64,000 bases of DNA from Enterococcus cecorum (GTDB lineage: Bacteria; Bacillota; Bacilli; Lactobacillales; Enterococcaceae): contig NZ_JAKUDS010000008.1 of NCBI RefSeq assembly GCF_023221775.1, positions 1-64,000 of the forward strand, read 5' to 3'. A model generated the notes under the pieces. That model had not been told where the DNA came from and did no database searches. It was given only the letters and a program-made list of their open reading frames with translations. Both the position numbers and the translations under genes were made by a program. Position 1 is the stretch's first letter; each line of letters starts with the position of its first letter. This document shows, piece after piece, positions 25,230 through 33,250 of the stretch.

Positions 25230-25659
25230 GATTAAGCCCTCCTAAGGTTTGAGTAAGTGTTTGTAGTTGTTGCATCAAAGAAAAATAATACGTTTCATCC
25301 GATGTCAAATCACTTAAACAATGCCCGACCGTTTGCAGCAAGTCCTCTTTCACTTCCTTGGCTTTTGGCGTTAGAGAAATCAATACGCGACGTTCATCAT
25401 TAAAATCTCGTGTGCGCATCACATATTCTCTTGCTTCTAGGCGTTTGATTAAAGGAGTCAGCGTCCCACTATCCAAAGACAAAATCTCACCCAATTCTGA
25501 AACACTTAAATGATCTTTTTCGTACAAAGCCAAGAGCGTTAAGTATTGCGGATAAGTTAAATCAAAGGGCGCTAAAATCTTACTATATAGGCGATTGAAT
25601 TCTTTTTGTGCTTGATATAAAGCAAAACACAGTTGATCTTTGACAATTGGTTGAATCAT
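25198..25659 (-). CDS. ohrR: OhrR-type MarR-family peroxide-sensing repressor
   Basis: A 153-aa winged-helix repressor. The reactive cysteine is in KDQLCFALYQ near residue 11, matching the peroxidatic Cys15 of B. subtilis OhrR. The DNA-binding region SVSELGEILSLDSGTLTPLIKRLE and the wing with DERRVLISLTPKA are typical. Oxidation by organic hydroperoxide should release it from the operator just upstream and derepress ohrR-ohr. It could sense other oxidants, but the neighbouring ohr makes the call firm. Confidence 0.92.
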   Translation of the reverse strand: MIQPIVKDQLCFALYQAQKEFNRLYSKILAPFDLTYPQYLTLLALYEKDHLSVSELGEILSLDSGTLTPLIKRLEAREYVMRTRDFNDERRVLISLTPKAKEVKEDLLQTVGHCLSDLTSDETYYFSLMQQLQTLTQTLGGLNHEENLRNKSN

Positions 25660-25671
25660 ATTCTTTTCCTT

Positions 25672-25703
25672 TCACATTTACATTGTACACAATTTAATTT
25701 TAC
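25672..25703. promoter_or_regulatory. Probable OhrR operator
   Basis: On the minus strand, TAAAATTAAATTGTGTACAA and the adjoining half site resemble the known B. subtilis OhrR operator, built of TACAATTAAATTGTA-like repeats. It lies 13 bases above the ohrR start and covers a TACAAT -10. Confidence 0.55.
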
Positions 25704-25723
25704 AAAGCGAATTATTTGCTCAA

Positions 25724-25987
25724 CTATTTTTTCATGATGAGTTGGATGGCTTGGTTGATTTTTTCTTCTCTTTCTTCAGGGTTTTCGCATTCTTCTTCTA
25801 AACATTTACGAAAATTCTCAGCCACTAAAAGTCCCATTACACGGTCAATACTAGAACGTGCGGCACTAAGCTGAGTAACGATATCGATACATTCTTTTTC
25901 TTCTTCAATCATCTTCAATACACCGCGAATTTGGCCTTCAGCTCTTTTTAGGCGATGGGTTAGTTTGGTTTTATCGGTTACAGGCAT
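25724..25987 (-). CDS. cstR: CstR-type persulfide-sensing repressor (CsoR/DUF156 family)
   Basis: An 87-aa all-helical tetrameric repressor. The two sensing cysteines are in KECIDIV and NFRKC. Copper-sensing CsoR has a histidine in the second site (HLxxC); here VAENFRKC carries Asn, as in CstR, so it senses persulfide/sulfane sulfur rather than Cu(I). It is divergent from rhodanese and CoA-persulfide-reductase genes, with an ATACC-N6-GGTA operator at each promoter. An extra Cys in EEECENP is present near the C-terminus. Confidence 0.85.
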   Translation of the reverse strand: MPVTDKTKLTHRLKRAEGQIRGVLKMIEEEKECIDIVTQLSAARSSIDRVMGLLVAENFRKCLEEECENPEEREEKINQAIQLIMKK

Positions 25988-26010
25988 GGTTTCACCTCAT
26001 TTCAATCTAT

Positions 26011-26053
26011 ATACCATACTAGGTACTATACTGAAAAAGTAAAAAATTGTCCA
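26011..26053 (-). promoter_or_regulatory. cstR promoter and operator 1
   Basis: On the minus strand: -35 TGGACA (26048-26053), a 17-base spacer and TATAGT (26025-26030). ATACC-N6-GGTA at 26011-26025 abuts the -10, so CstR would repress its own gene. Confidence 0.6.
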
Positions 26054-26069
26054 GTCTCATTCAAAATGA

Positions 26070-26114
26070 TTGACAAAAGGTTGATTATCTATTATAAATA
26101 CCCTATGAGGTATA
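26070..26114 (+). promoter_or_regulatory. Persulfide operon promoter and operator 2
   Basis: TTGACA (26070-26075), a 17-base spacer and TATAAA (26093-26098). ATACC-N6-GGTAT (26098-26113) covers the start site and has the same half-site spacing as operator 1. Confidence 0.65.
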
Positions 26115-26136
26115 AAAAGAGAGGAGCAAAATAGCC

Positions 26137-26451
26137 ATGTTTCATTGGTTTGTCAAAGTACCAAATATTTCTACAAGCGAATTAAAAAGTCAATTAAATC
26201 AAGAGGTTGTACTATTAGATGTGCGTACACCGGCTGAATACCGCAGTGGGCATATCAGAGGCGCTAAAAATGTACCGCTTAATCGCATCTCACAATATGA
26301 GGCAAAAGGGAAACAAACACATTATGTCATTTGCCAATCGGGGATGCGCAGTAAGCAAGCAGCTAAAATATTAGCGAAAAAAGGGATTCAAGTTGTTAAT
26401 GTCAAAGGCGGCATGAATGCTTGGACAGATCGCGTGATAGGAGGAAAATAA
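26137..26451 (+). CDS. Single-domain rhodanese
   Basis: A 104-aa rhodanese (sulfurtransferase) with active-site Cys in CQSGMRS (about residue 69) and the LLDVRTPAEYRSGHI and VKGGMNAW family stretches. It should move sulfane sulfur as a protein persulfide. The N-terminal MFHWFVKVPN is slightly hydrophobic but too short for a membrane anchor. A GAGAGGAG site precedes the ATG. It is the first gene of the CstR-controlled operon, with the next start one base after its stop. Confidence 0.9.
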   Translation: MFHWFVKVPNISTSELKSQLNQEVVLLDVRTPAEYRSGHIRGAKNVPLNRISQYEAKGKQTHYVICQSGMRSKQAAKILAKKGIQVVNVKGGMNAWTDRVIGGK

Positions 26452-26452
26452 C

Positions 26453-28090
26453 ATGAAAAAAGTCATTATTGTCGGTGGAGTCGCAGGGGGTATGTCTTGT
26501 GCTACCCGGTTAAGAAGGTTAATGGAAGAGGCGGAAATTACTGTTTTTGAAAAGGGGCCATATGTCTCTTTTGCTAACTGTGGCTTACCCTACCATGTAT
26601 CTGGAGAAATCGAGAACCGCGAGCAACTCTTGGTACAAACTGCGGAGAATTTAAAGAAACGTTTTGCCATCGATGTCCGGCCCAACCATGAAGTCGTAGC
26701 CATTGATCGTAAGGCTAAGACCGTCACAGTAAAAAATCAAGAGCAAGTATTTACCCAAGATTATGATGTATTGGTCTTGTCGCCAGGTGCTAAGCCGGTG
26801 GTGCCGAACTTTCCAGGTTTAGCTGAGGCGCAAAATGTATTTACAGTCCGTAATGTGCCGGATATTGATCGGATTATGGCGCATTTGCAACAACAAGCCA
26901 TTCAAAATGTGACCGTGGTAGGTGCTGGTTTTATTGGTTTAGAAATGGTCGAAAATCTTGCTAAACGCCAATTGCACGTGACTTTAATTGAAAAAGCCCC
27001 TCAAGTATTGCCTGCCTTAGATCCGGAAATGGCGGTTTTTGTAGAAAAAGAATTAATTAAAAATGGCGTGAACGTACTGACTAATCAAGGAGTGGCGGCT
27101 TTTAGCGAAAAGGGTCGAGAAGTTGTCTTAGAAGATGGGCAAGTGCTTAAAAGTGATTTGACGATTTTAGCGATTGGCGTCCAACCAGAGTCACGTTTGG
27201 CAAAAGAAGCCGGATTAACGCTAGGACTACGTGAGGCTATCGTGGTCGATGAAAATTATCGCACCTCAGACCCAAATATTTACGCAATTGGCGATGCGAT
27301 TTTAGTCACACAACACACCTCTAAGGAACAAACCTTGATTTCACTAGCTTCCCCTGCGAATCGTCAAGGGCGGCAGGTGGCAGACATCATTGCTGGACTT
27401 CCTCGAAAAAATAAAGGCAGTCTAGGTACCGCAATTGTCCGTACATTTGCGATGACAGCGGCCTTTACTGGATTAAATGAGCGCACCTTAAAACGTTTGG
27501 GAAAAAACTATCAAGTCGTGCATACATTAGGCAAACATCATGCCAGCTATTATCCACAGGCAACCGATATATTATTGAAATTACTTTTTGATCCTAAGAC
27601 AGGTGAAATCTTTGGGGCCCAAGCAGTTGGAGAAAATGGAGTTGATAAGCGAATCGATGTTTTAGCCACAGCGATTAAAGCAGGACTGACGGTAGAAGAT
27701 TTACCAGAACTCGAATTGACCTACGCACCGCCATTTGGTTCGGCAAAAGATCCAGTGAATATGATTGGTTATGCCGCTTTGAATCTAATGGAAGGTTTGA
27801 GCGAAAATGTACAGTGGTATGATTTAGCAAACGAGCTGAAAAATGGCGCGCAATTATTAGATGTACGCAATCCTGCTGAACTAACGAATGGTAAGTTTAC
27901 CAATGCTTTATCTATCCCGCTTGATGAATTGCGAACACGTTTGGTTGAACTAGATAAAAATCAGGCGTATATTGTAAGTTGTCACAGTGGTCAACGCAGT
28001 TATTTGGCTGAGCGTATCTTGAAACAACACGGCTTTAAGGTCAAAAACTTGGATGGCGCTTATTATTTGTATTCACATATCAACAAATAG
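26453..28090 (+). CDS. cdr: CoA-disulfide/CoA-persulfide reductase with C-terminal rhodanese
   Basis: A 545-aa FAD-dependent pyridine-nucleotide disulfide reductase fused to a rhodanese. The N-terminal FAD loop is IVGGVAGGMSCATRLRR. The single redox cysteine of CoADR/NPSR enzymes is in SFANCGLPYH (about residue 43). The NAD(P)H loop is VVGAGFIGLEMVENL (about 160-174), the second FAD site IYAIGDAI (about 279), and the dimerisation domain runs to about 450. The rhodanese (about 460-545) has CHSGQRS. It reduces CoA persulfide or polysulfide, releasing H2S, and pairs with the flanking rhodaneses in persulfide detoxification. Confidence 0.92.
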   Translation: MKKVIIVGGVAGGMSCATRLRRLMEEAEITVFEKGPYVSFANCGLPYHVSGEIENREQLLVQTAENLKKRFAIDVRPNHEVVAIDRKAKTVTVKNQEQVFTQDYDVLVLSPGAKPVVPNFPGLAEAQNVFTVRNVPDIDRIMAHLQQQAIQNVTVVGAGFIGLEMVENLAKRQLHVTLIEKAPQVLPALDPEMAVFVEKELIKNGVNVLTNQGVAAFSEKGREVVLEDGQVLKSDLTILAIGVQPESRLAKEAGLTLGLREAIVVDENYRTSDPNIYAIGDAILVTQHTSKEQTLISLASPANRQGRQVADIIAGLPRKNKGSLGTAIVRTFAMTAAFTGLNERTLKRLGKNYQVVHTLGKHHASYYPQATDILLKLLFDPKTGEIFGAQAVGENGVDKRIDVLATAIKAGLTVEDLPELELTYAPPFGSAKDPVNMIGYAALNLMEGLSENVQWYDLANELKNGAQLLDVRNPAELTNGKFTNALSIPLDELRTRLVELDKNQAYIVSCHSGQRSYLAERILKQHGFKVKNLDGAYYLYSHINK

Positions 28091-28152
28091 TCGCTATCTA
28101 AAGACTACTATTTATCAAAAAAATTCACATAGAACTCAAGGGGCTAAAATAG

Positions 28153-28434
28153 ATGTACGAAACCATTGATATTCACAAATTTAAAGAACTGTTAGGCAAA
28201 GAAAGAATAAATTTAATTGATGTGCGCGAAGAAGACGAGTTTATGTTTGGTCACCTGCCACAAGCGGAAAACATGCCGTTAAGTCGTTTCTTAGATTTTG
28301 TAGAAGAACTTTACGAAGCCGAAACTTATTATGTGATCTGTCATTCAGGTGCCCGTTCCGCTAATGCTTGTGCGTTTTTGGCCAGCCAAGGTTATCACGT
28401 GGTCAATGTTGAAGGCGGTATGGCAGCGTTATAA
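28153..28434 (+). CDS. Single-domain rhodanese
   Basis: A 93-aa rhodanese with active-site Cys in CHSGARS (about residue 63), NLIDVREEDEFMFGHL near the N-terminus and NVEGGMAAL at the end. CAFLASQGY carries another cysteine. AAGGGG lies 11 bases before the ATG. It ends the CstR-controlled cluster. Three sulfurtransferase domains in one locus suggest serial sulfane-sulfur relay between different acceptors. Confidence 0.88.
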   Translation: MYETIDIHKFKELLGKERINLIDVREEDEFMFGHLPQAENMPLSRFLDFVEELYEAETYYVICHSGARSANACAFLASQGYHVVNVEGGMAAL

Positions 28435-28620
28435 AATATCATAATCAAAACTTATAAACAACAGTGCGATAAAATCATTCACAAATAAAAGTGCGACTAT
28501 TCAGAGCATTTTTCTATTCTTTTGCACAAAACTTCGGTATAATTAAGATAAGAAAATTTGTTGATTGAGTCGGCTATTTGCGGCTCAATTTGGCTTAATT
28601 TTGGAGGGATGTGTAAACAA

Positions 28621-29775
28621 ATGGAATTTATTGGTATTTTATGTTTGATTTTAGTTACGACTTCGCTGGCAGCACACATTTGTCGGCGTATCGGAATTCC
28701 CGGAGTGGTCGGGCAGTTATTGGTTGGCCTAATTGTGGGAGCAGGGGGACTGAATCTCATTCATTCATCAGAGTTGATTCATATCTTTTCTGAAATCGGG
28801 GTTATTTTGTTAATGTTCTTAGCCGGTTTGGAAAGTGATATTGAGCTTTTGAAGAAATATTTTAAACCGGGGATGCTGGTGGCTATCTTCGGGGTGCTTT
28901 TCCCCTTGTTACTAGGAGCAGGGGGCGGATTTATCTTCAAATCAACAGCAACAGAGGCCTTTTTCTTTGGGGTTGTGCTCGCAGCGACTTCGGTGAGTAT
29001 TTCAGTTGAAGTATTAAAAGAACTTCACGCGGTAAACACTAAAGAAGGTTCCACAATTTTAGGGGCTTCGGTGGTAGATGATATTTTAATTGTTTTGGTG
29101 TTGAGTATTAGTTTGACTTTCCTTGGGGCGAATCAAGGAAATGGCGGTTCTTTAGGATTAACTTTATTAAAAGAACTCATCTACTTTGGCTTGATTTTCC
29201 TTTTGGTTCGTTGGATCGCGCCATACTTAATGAAATTATCAGAAAGAATTTACACCACCGCATCAGTCATCATCATGTCGTTGATTATTTGCTTGGGCAT
29301 GTCTTATGTGGCTGATTTGGTTGGCTTAAGTTCAGTAATTGGTGCTTTCTTTGCCGGAATCGCTGTGGGCCAAACCAAAGTCAAAGAACGCGTCTTTATC
29401 AATGTCGAGTCGATTGGTTACGCGATTTTTATTCCCGTGTTCTTTGTGAATATCGGTTTAGAAGTAGAATTGGCTAGCATTATCAAACAATTCCCATTTA
29501 TCGCCCTGTTTGTGGTGATTGCGGTGATTTCTAAATTGTTTGGCGGTTATCTTGGTTCGAAAATGGCCGGATTTTCCAATAATAGTGCTTGGATGGTCGG
29601 AGCTGGGATGATTTCACGCGGAGAGATGGCATTGATTGTCTTACAAATCGGTCAAACAGGCGGTCTTATTCCTGAAAAATATTTCGCACCAATGGTTATC
29701 ACGATTTTAATCAGCACGTTGGTCTCGCCATTGATTCTGAAATTCTTCGCCAAAAAAGTTTTAAAACACGCATAA
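28621..29775 (+). CDS. napA: Na+/H+ antiporter, NapA/CPA2 type
   Basis: A 384-aa monovalent cation/proton antiporter (E. hirae NapA is about this size), with a dozen or so membrane helices. The ion-binding motif GASVVDDIL (about residues 152-160), MFLAGLESDIELLKKYFKPG and GMISRGEMALIVLQIG are characteristic. The ATG at 28621 follows GGAGGG by 12 bases, slightly long; an ATG at 28609 would overlap the site. A hairpin TTGAGTCG/CGGCTCAA (28567-28588) lies in the leader. It extrudes Na+ in exchange for H+. Confidence 0.9.
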   Translation: MEFIGILCLILVTTSLAAHICRRIGIPGVVGQLLVGLIVGAGGLNLIHSSELIHIFSEIGVILLMFLAGLESDIELLKKYFKPGMLVAIFGVLFPLLLGAGGGFIFKSTATEAFFFGVVLAATSVSISVEVLKELHAVNTKEGSTILGASVVDDILIVLVLSISLTFLGANQGNGGSLGLTLLKELIYFGLIFLLVRWIAPYLMKLSERIYTTASVIIMSLIICLGMSYVADLVGLSSVIGAFFAGIAVGQTKVKERVFINVESIGYAIFIPVFFVNIGLEVELASIIKQFPFIALFVVIAVISKLFGGYLGSKMAGFSNNSAWMVGAGMISRGEMALIVLQIGQTGGLIPEKYFAPMVITILISTLVSPLILKFFAKKVLKHA

Positions 29776-29782
29776 ATATTTG

Positions 29783-29817
29783 CACGGTAGTCTACAGATT
29801 TAGGCTACCGTGTTTTT
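29783..29817 (+). terminator. Terminator after napA
   Basis: CACGGTAG (29783-29790) pairs with CTACCGTG (29805-29812), followed by T5. Confidence 0.75.
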
Positions 29818-29878
29818 ATAGTTAAAGGCAGAGATTTTTATACTTGTTTGAGAGCATAAATTTTGATAAAATAACAAT

Positions 29879-30373
29879 ATGGGTAGAGTAAAATATAATT
29901 TCACAGAAAATCAAATTAACGAATTAAAACAAGCATTAAAGCTAACAGAAAATAAAAAATTCTTTAAAACAATACAATCAGTTCTTTTACGTGCACAGGG
30001 ATATCCAGTCTCTCAAATCATTGAAATTACCGGTCTTTCTCAAGTGAGTATTAGAAAAAACGTATTAAATTATTTAAATGAAGGCATTGAATACATTACA
30101 ACTGAGAAGCGTGGCGGACGCAGAAGTAATCGAATTAGTTTAGAAGAGGAGGAAAAATTCTTACAAGAACAATTAGCCGCCGCACAAGAAGGTAAAATTA
30201 AAACTGCTAAGGAATTGTATCACTTATTTCTCGAAACCTATGAAGTAGAAATGACCTATTCAGGGTTTTGGAGATTATTAAAACGCCATGGATGGTCTAT
30301 ACAAACACCTAGACCTAAACATCCAAAGGCCGCAGACGAGTCTGTTCAAGAGTCGTCAAAAAAATTAACTTAA
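29879..30373 (+). CDS. IS630 transposase, N-terminal frame (OrfA)
   Basis: A 164-aa N-terminal part with paired helix-turn-helix DNA-binding regions (GYPVSQIIEITGLSQVSIRK, about residues 42-61, and TAKELYHLFLETYEVEMTYS, about 104-123), as in the Tc1/mariner-like IS630 family. It ends three codons after an A7 run (30358-30364) that matches the A AAA AAA slippery sequence in the correct phase. A -1 shift there joins it to the catalytic frame. OrfA alone could act as a DNA-binding regulator. Confidence 0.8.
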   Translation: MGRVKYNFTENQINELKQALKLTENKKFFKTIQSVLLRAQGYPVSQIIEITGLSQVSIRKNVLNYLNEGIEYITTEKRGGRRSNRISLEEEEKFLQEQLAAAQEGKIKTAKELYHLFLETYEVEMTYSGFWRLLKRHGWSIQTPRPKHPKAADESVQESSKKLT

Positions 30374-30429
30374 GATTCCAATCTCAGAAAAAACGCTTTC
30401 GTAAATCTTCAAAATATAAACGTGTACGC

Positions 30430-30927
30430 GTGATGTATCAAGATGAAGCAGACTTTGGTCGTATCAACCGTCCTAGAAGATGTTGGAGCGTCAAGGGGAA
30501 ACGACCTATAGTCCCGTGTCATCGAGTGAGAGAGTATAGATACTGTTATGGTGCGGTTGATCCAATAGGCGGTGAGAGTTTCTTTATTGTGGCTGGAAAT
30601 TGTAATACAGACTGGATTAACGAATTTTTAAGAAGGCTGTCCCAACAGTACAAAGACGATTATTTGATTTTAATCATGGATAACGCGGTTTGGCATAAAT
30701 CAAAAACGTTAGAAATCCCCGAAAACATTGAATTAATGTTTATTCCGCCGTATACTCCAGAACTAAATCCTATAGAACAGATATGGAAAGAAATACGTGA
30801 AAAAGGTTTTGCGAATGAGGCATTTCCAACGTTAGAACATGTGATAGATCGTTTGTGTGAGACGATAAATAATCTTACAAAAGAAGTTATAAAATCAATT
30901 TGTGCTAGAAAATGGTTAACTGGTTAA
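30430..30927 (+). CDS. IS630 transposase, catalytic frame (OrfB)
   Basis: The catalytic DDE half, open in the -1 frame from the slippery A7 at 30358. The acidic triad is visible: D in MYQDEADFG, D in LIMDNAVWHKS, and E in YTPELNPIEQIWKE, which also carries the NPIEQIW signature. A GTG/ATG at 30430-30435 is available, but no ribosome site precedes it, so it is probably made as an OrfAB fusion. The frame is intact to the stop, so the element may be active. Confidence 0.8.
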   Translation: MMYQDEADFGRINRPRRCWSVKGKRPIVPCHRVREYRYCYGAVDPIGGESFFIVAGNCNTDWINEFLRRLSQQYKDDYLILIMDNAVWHKSKTLEIPENIELMFIPPYTPELNPIEQIWKEIREKGFANEAFPTLEHVIDRLCETINNLTKEVIKSICARKWLTG

Positions 30928-31000
30928 TATCAGAATTTTTGATATTTATTCAGTATTACTACCTTCTGCTTTTTTTATCTATTTTGCAAAAGGAAATATA

Positions 31001-31738
31001 TTATTTGTATTTCACAAAATGAGCTTCATATTTGTTAGAATCAAATATAACACACGTCTTATTTATGGGTATTACATTTATTGAATAGGCAATATGAGTA
31101 ATTTTAAGCAAAGGGTAGCCAATTTCGGTTTGTAGATAATCATGTAGTTTTTTATCTGATAATATTGCATGTACGACTTGATGCGTATAGGCGATATCAA
31201 TATGTTTGTTATTCTCGATATAATCCATTTTAGATTCGATTAAGTGAGCAATTGAAAATTCTGGGAAATATCTTAGAGGCATATATCCATATTCAAAACA
31301 ATAAGGATCATTATCTCCGTAGAGTATTCTTTCATAGTAAAAAATATTCTCGTTATTAGTAAGTTGAAGTTCTGCAGCTAATGTTTCATTTGCCTGTAGT
31401 AATTCAAATTTAATTATCTTAGCAGAAGGTTTTTTTCCTACCGCACGCATTTCGTTTGAAAATGAGCGAATTTTTGTTGATTTATTGATAATGGATTTTG
31501 CATGAGAAAAAATAACTATGGAACCACTTCCTTGAACTTTAGATATGTATCCTTTATTTTCTAGAATTTGTAGTGATTTTCTAATCGTAACACGAGAAAC
31601 ATTAAAGTATTTACATAATTTGGCTTCGGTAGGTAATTTTTGTCCCTTTTTTAGTTTTCCATGTTCGATCTGATTTTTTAGCTCACTGAAAACTTGTACA
31701 TATAAAGCTTCATTGTTCATAAAAGGCACCGCTTTCAT
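31001..31738 (-). CDS. GntR/HutC-family regulator (UTRA domain)
   Basis: A 245-aa regulator. The GntR winged helix (about 10-75; KLPTEAKLCKYFNVSRVTIRKS is classic) is followed by a UTRA ligand domain (about 95-240) with FYYERILYGDNDPYCFEYGYMP. UTRA members bind sugar phosphates. It is divergent from the sulfatase/PTS operon, and its own -10 lies within a perfect palindrome, so it is the likely repressor of the locus. Neither the first ATG nor the alternative at 31720 has a strong ribosome site; the second has weak GCGGTG. Confidence 0.87.
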   Translation of the reverse strand: MKAVPFMNNEALYVQVFSELKNQIEHGKLKKGQKLPTEAKLCKYFNVSRVTIRKSLQILENKGYISKVQGSGSIVIFSHAKSIINKSTKIRSFSNEMRAVGKKPSAKIIKFELLQANETLAAELQLTNNENIFYYERILYGDNDPYCFEYGYMPLRYFPEFSIAHLIESKMDYIENNKHIDIAYTHQVVHAILSDKKLHDYLQTEIGYPLLKITHIAYSINVIPINKTCVIFDSNKYEAHFVKYK

Positions 31739-31751
31739 TTTTTTAGATAAA

Positions 31752-31804
31752 TTTGTATTACTTTTTATTCATTTGTATTATACAACAAAAAATAGTTATG
31801 TCAA
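31752..31804 (-). promoter_or_regulatory. gntR promoter with GntR-type operator
   Basis: On the minus strand: TTGACA (31799-31804), a 16-base spacer and TATAAT (31777-31782). TTGTATTATACAA (31773-31785) is a perfect 13-bp palindrome over the -10, and a half copy TTTGTATTA lies about 20 bp away at 31752. Confidence 0.65.
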
Positions 31805-31819
31805 AAATACTACAAATTA

Positions 31820-31847
31820 TTGAAAGCGCTTTTTAAAAGAGTATATT
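31820..31847 (+). promoter_or_regulatory. Promoter of the sulfatase/PTS operon with a cre-like site
   Basis: TTGAAA (31820-31825), a 16-base spacer and TATATT (31842-31847). TGAAAGCGCTTTTT (31821-31834) matches the CcpA cre consensus at about 12 of 14 positions and overlaps the -35, so glucose repression is likely. Confidence 0.6.
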
Positions 31848-31878
31848 TGAGTTAGTAAATGGATTTGAAGGTGATTTG

Positions 31879-33249
31879 ATGAATATTTTGTACATTCATA
31901 CACATGATTCTGGACGAATAATCAGTCCTTATGGTTATCACGTTACAACACCAAATATTGAAAATTTATGTAAGGATTCAATGCTATTTCAAAATGCGTT
32001 TAGTGTAGCACCAACTTGTTCTCCTAGTAGAGCTGGTTTGCTTACGGGGGTATATCCTCATCAGAATGGGATGCTTGGATTGGCTCAAAGAGGATTTGAA
32101 CTAAAAAAAGAGTTACATGTTGTAAGTACTTTAAAAAAATATGGTTATCATACAGTGCTTTGTGGTGTTCAGCATGAAGTTGGCTACTATACGGATCATG
32201 GTAGAGGTAAAGAAATATTAGGATATGATGAAGATATCAGTGGAGATAACACTAATTACGAAGAAAAGGAATTAATAAAGTGGGATGAAGTAAACGCAAA
32301 TAATTTAGTTCAGTGGCTAGATAATAATAAAAATCAAAAATTTTTCATTTCATATGGTATGCACGCAACACATAGAGCTTTTCCAGACGATATACATCCA
32401 GATGAGATAGTTGATTATTCGCAGCCACCTTTTAATATTCCAAACAATCAAATAACTAGGGAGGATTATGCAAAGTTTAAAACAAGTTTACGAACAGTAG
32501 ATGACAATGTTGGGTTAGTTATTGATGCTTTGAAGAAATTTGAATTATATGAAAAAACCATTATTATTCTGACAACTGACCATGGGGTTGCATTTCCATT
32601 TGCAAAATGTACTTTAAATGATAGTGGAGTGGGAGTGATGCTATCAGTGAGAGTCCCTGGTTCGCTTCAAAAAATCAGAAGTTATGAAGGTTTGATTTCA
32701 CAAATTGATGTTTTGCCTACCTTGTATGAACTATTGGGTATTCCTATACCAGAATATATAGAAGGGAAAAGTTTTGCTAACTTGTTTAAAGGTAAAAATT
32801 ATTCTGGAGATGATAAGGTATATTCGGAAATTAACTTTCATACCTCTTATGAGCCTGTTCGTTCCATAAGGACAAAAAGATATAAATATATTCGATTTTT
32901 TGATAAAAGCTATTTACAAATAAATAAATCTAATATTGATAATTCACCGGTTAAATCTTTTTATCTTGATAATGGTCTAGAAAAACAAGAAAAAGATGAA
33001 GAATGTTTATACGATTTATATTATGACAAATACGAAAAAAACAATTTAGTTAATAATAAAAGCTATAGAAATATATTAAATACAATGAGAAAAGATTTAT
33101 ATGAATTTATGTTGAGAACCAACGACCCACTATTAGATGGACCAATCGAAATAAAGCCAGAATGGAAGGTGAATAAAAAAAGTGCATTATCGGCCGGTTC
33201 GAAAAATAGGGACGATTATGAAAGTGTTGGAATGAATTGGGGGGAATAA
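31879..33249 (+). CDS. Cytoplasmic Cys-type sulfatase
   Basis: A 456-aa type I sulfatase. Cys47 in PTCSPSRAGLLTG is the CxPSR signature whose cysteine becomes formylglycine. The metal site includes HTHDSG near the N-terminus and TTDHG (about residue 235). HQNGMLGL after the signature resembles the N-sulfoglucosamine sulfohydrolase branch. There is no signal peptide, so it acts in the cytoplasm, on a substrate already imported by the PTS encoded next. AAGGTGA precedes the ATG at 31879. Activation probably depends on the radical SAM protein at 37423. The released sugar is unknown; an N- or O-sulfated hexosamine is a reasonable guess. Confidence 0.88.
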   Translation: MNILYIHTHDSGRIISPYGYHVTTPNIENLCKDSMLFQNAFSVAPTCSPSRAGLLTGVYPHQNGMLGLAQRGFELKKELHVVSTLKKYGYHTVLCGVQHEVGYYTDHGRGKEILGYDEDISGDNTNYEEKELIKWDEVNANNLVQWLDNNKNQKFFISYGMHATHRAFPDDIHPDEIVDYSQPPFNIPNNQITREDYAKFKTSLRTVDDNVGLVIDALKKFELYEKTIIILTTDHGVAFPFAKCTLNDSGVGVMLSVRVPGSLQKIRSYEGLISQIDVLPTLYELLGIPIPEYIEGKSFANLFKGKNYSGDDKVYSEINFHTSYEPVRSIRTKRYKYIRFFDKSYLQINKSNIDNSPVKSFYLDNGLEKQEKDEECLYDLYYDKYEKNNLVNNKSYRNILNTMRKDLYEFMLRTNDPLLDGPIEIKPEWKVNKKSALSAGSKNRDDYESVGMNWGE

Positions 33250-33250
33250 T

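Larger units (their letters stand above)
29820..30960 (+). mobile_element. IS630-family insertion sequence
   Basis: Two overlapping transposase frames encode one DDE protein. They sit between the napA terminator and an unrelated regulator gene. A short leader precedes the first ATG, and an A/T-rich tail with a TATCAGAA...TTTTGATA hairpin follows. I could not identify convincing terminal inverted repeats or the TA duplication by eye, so the limits are approximate. Confidence 0.75.

Noticed and set aside
29820-30965. Terminal inverted repeats of the IS630 element
   Set aside because: Only weak partial similarity between the two ends could be seen by eye, so no repeat or target duplication is claimed.
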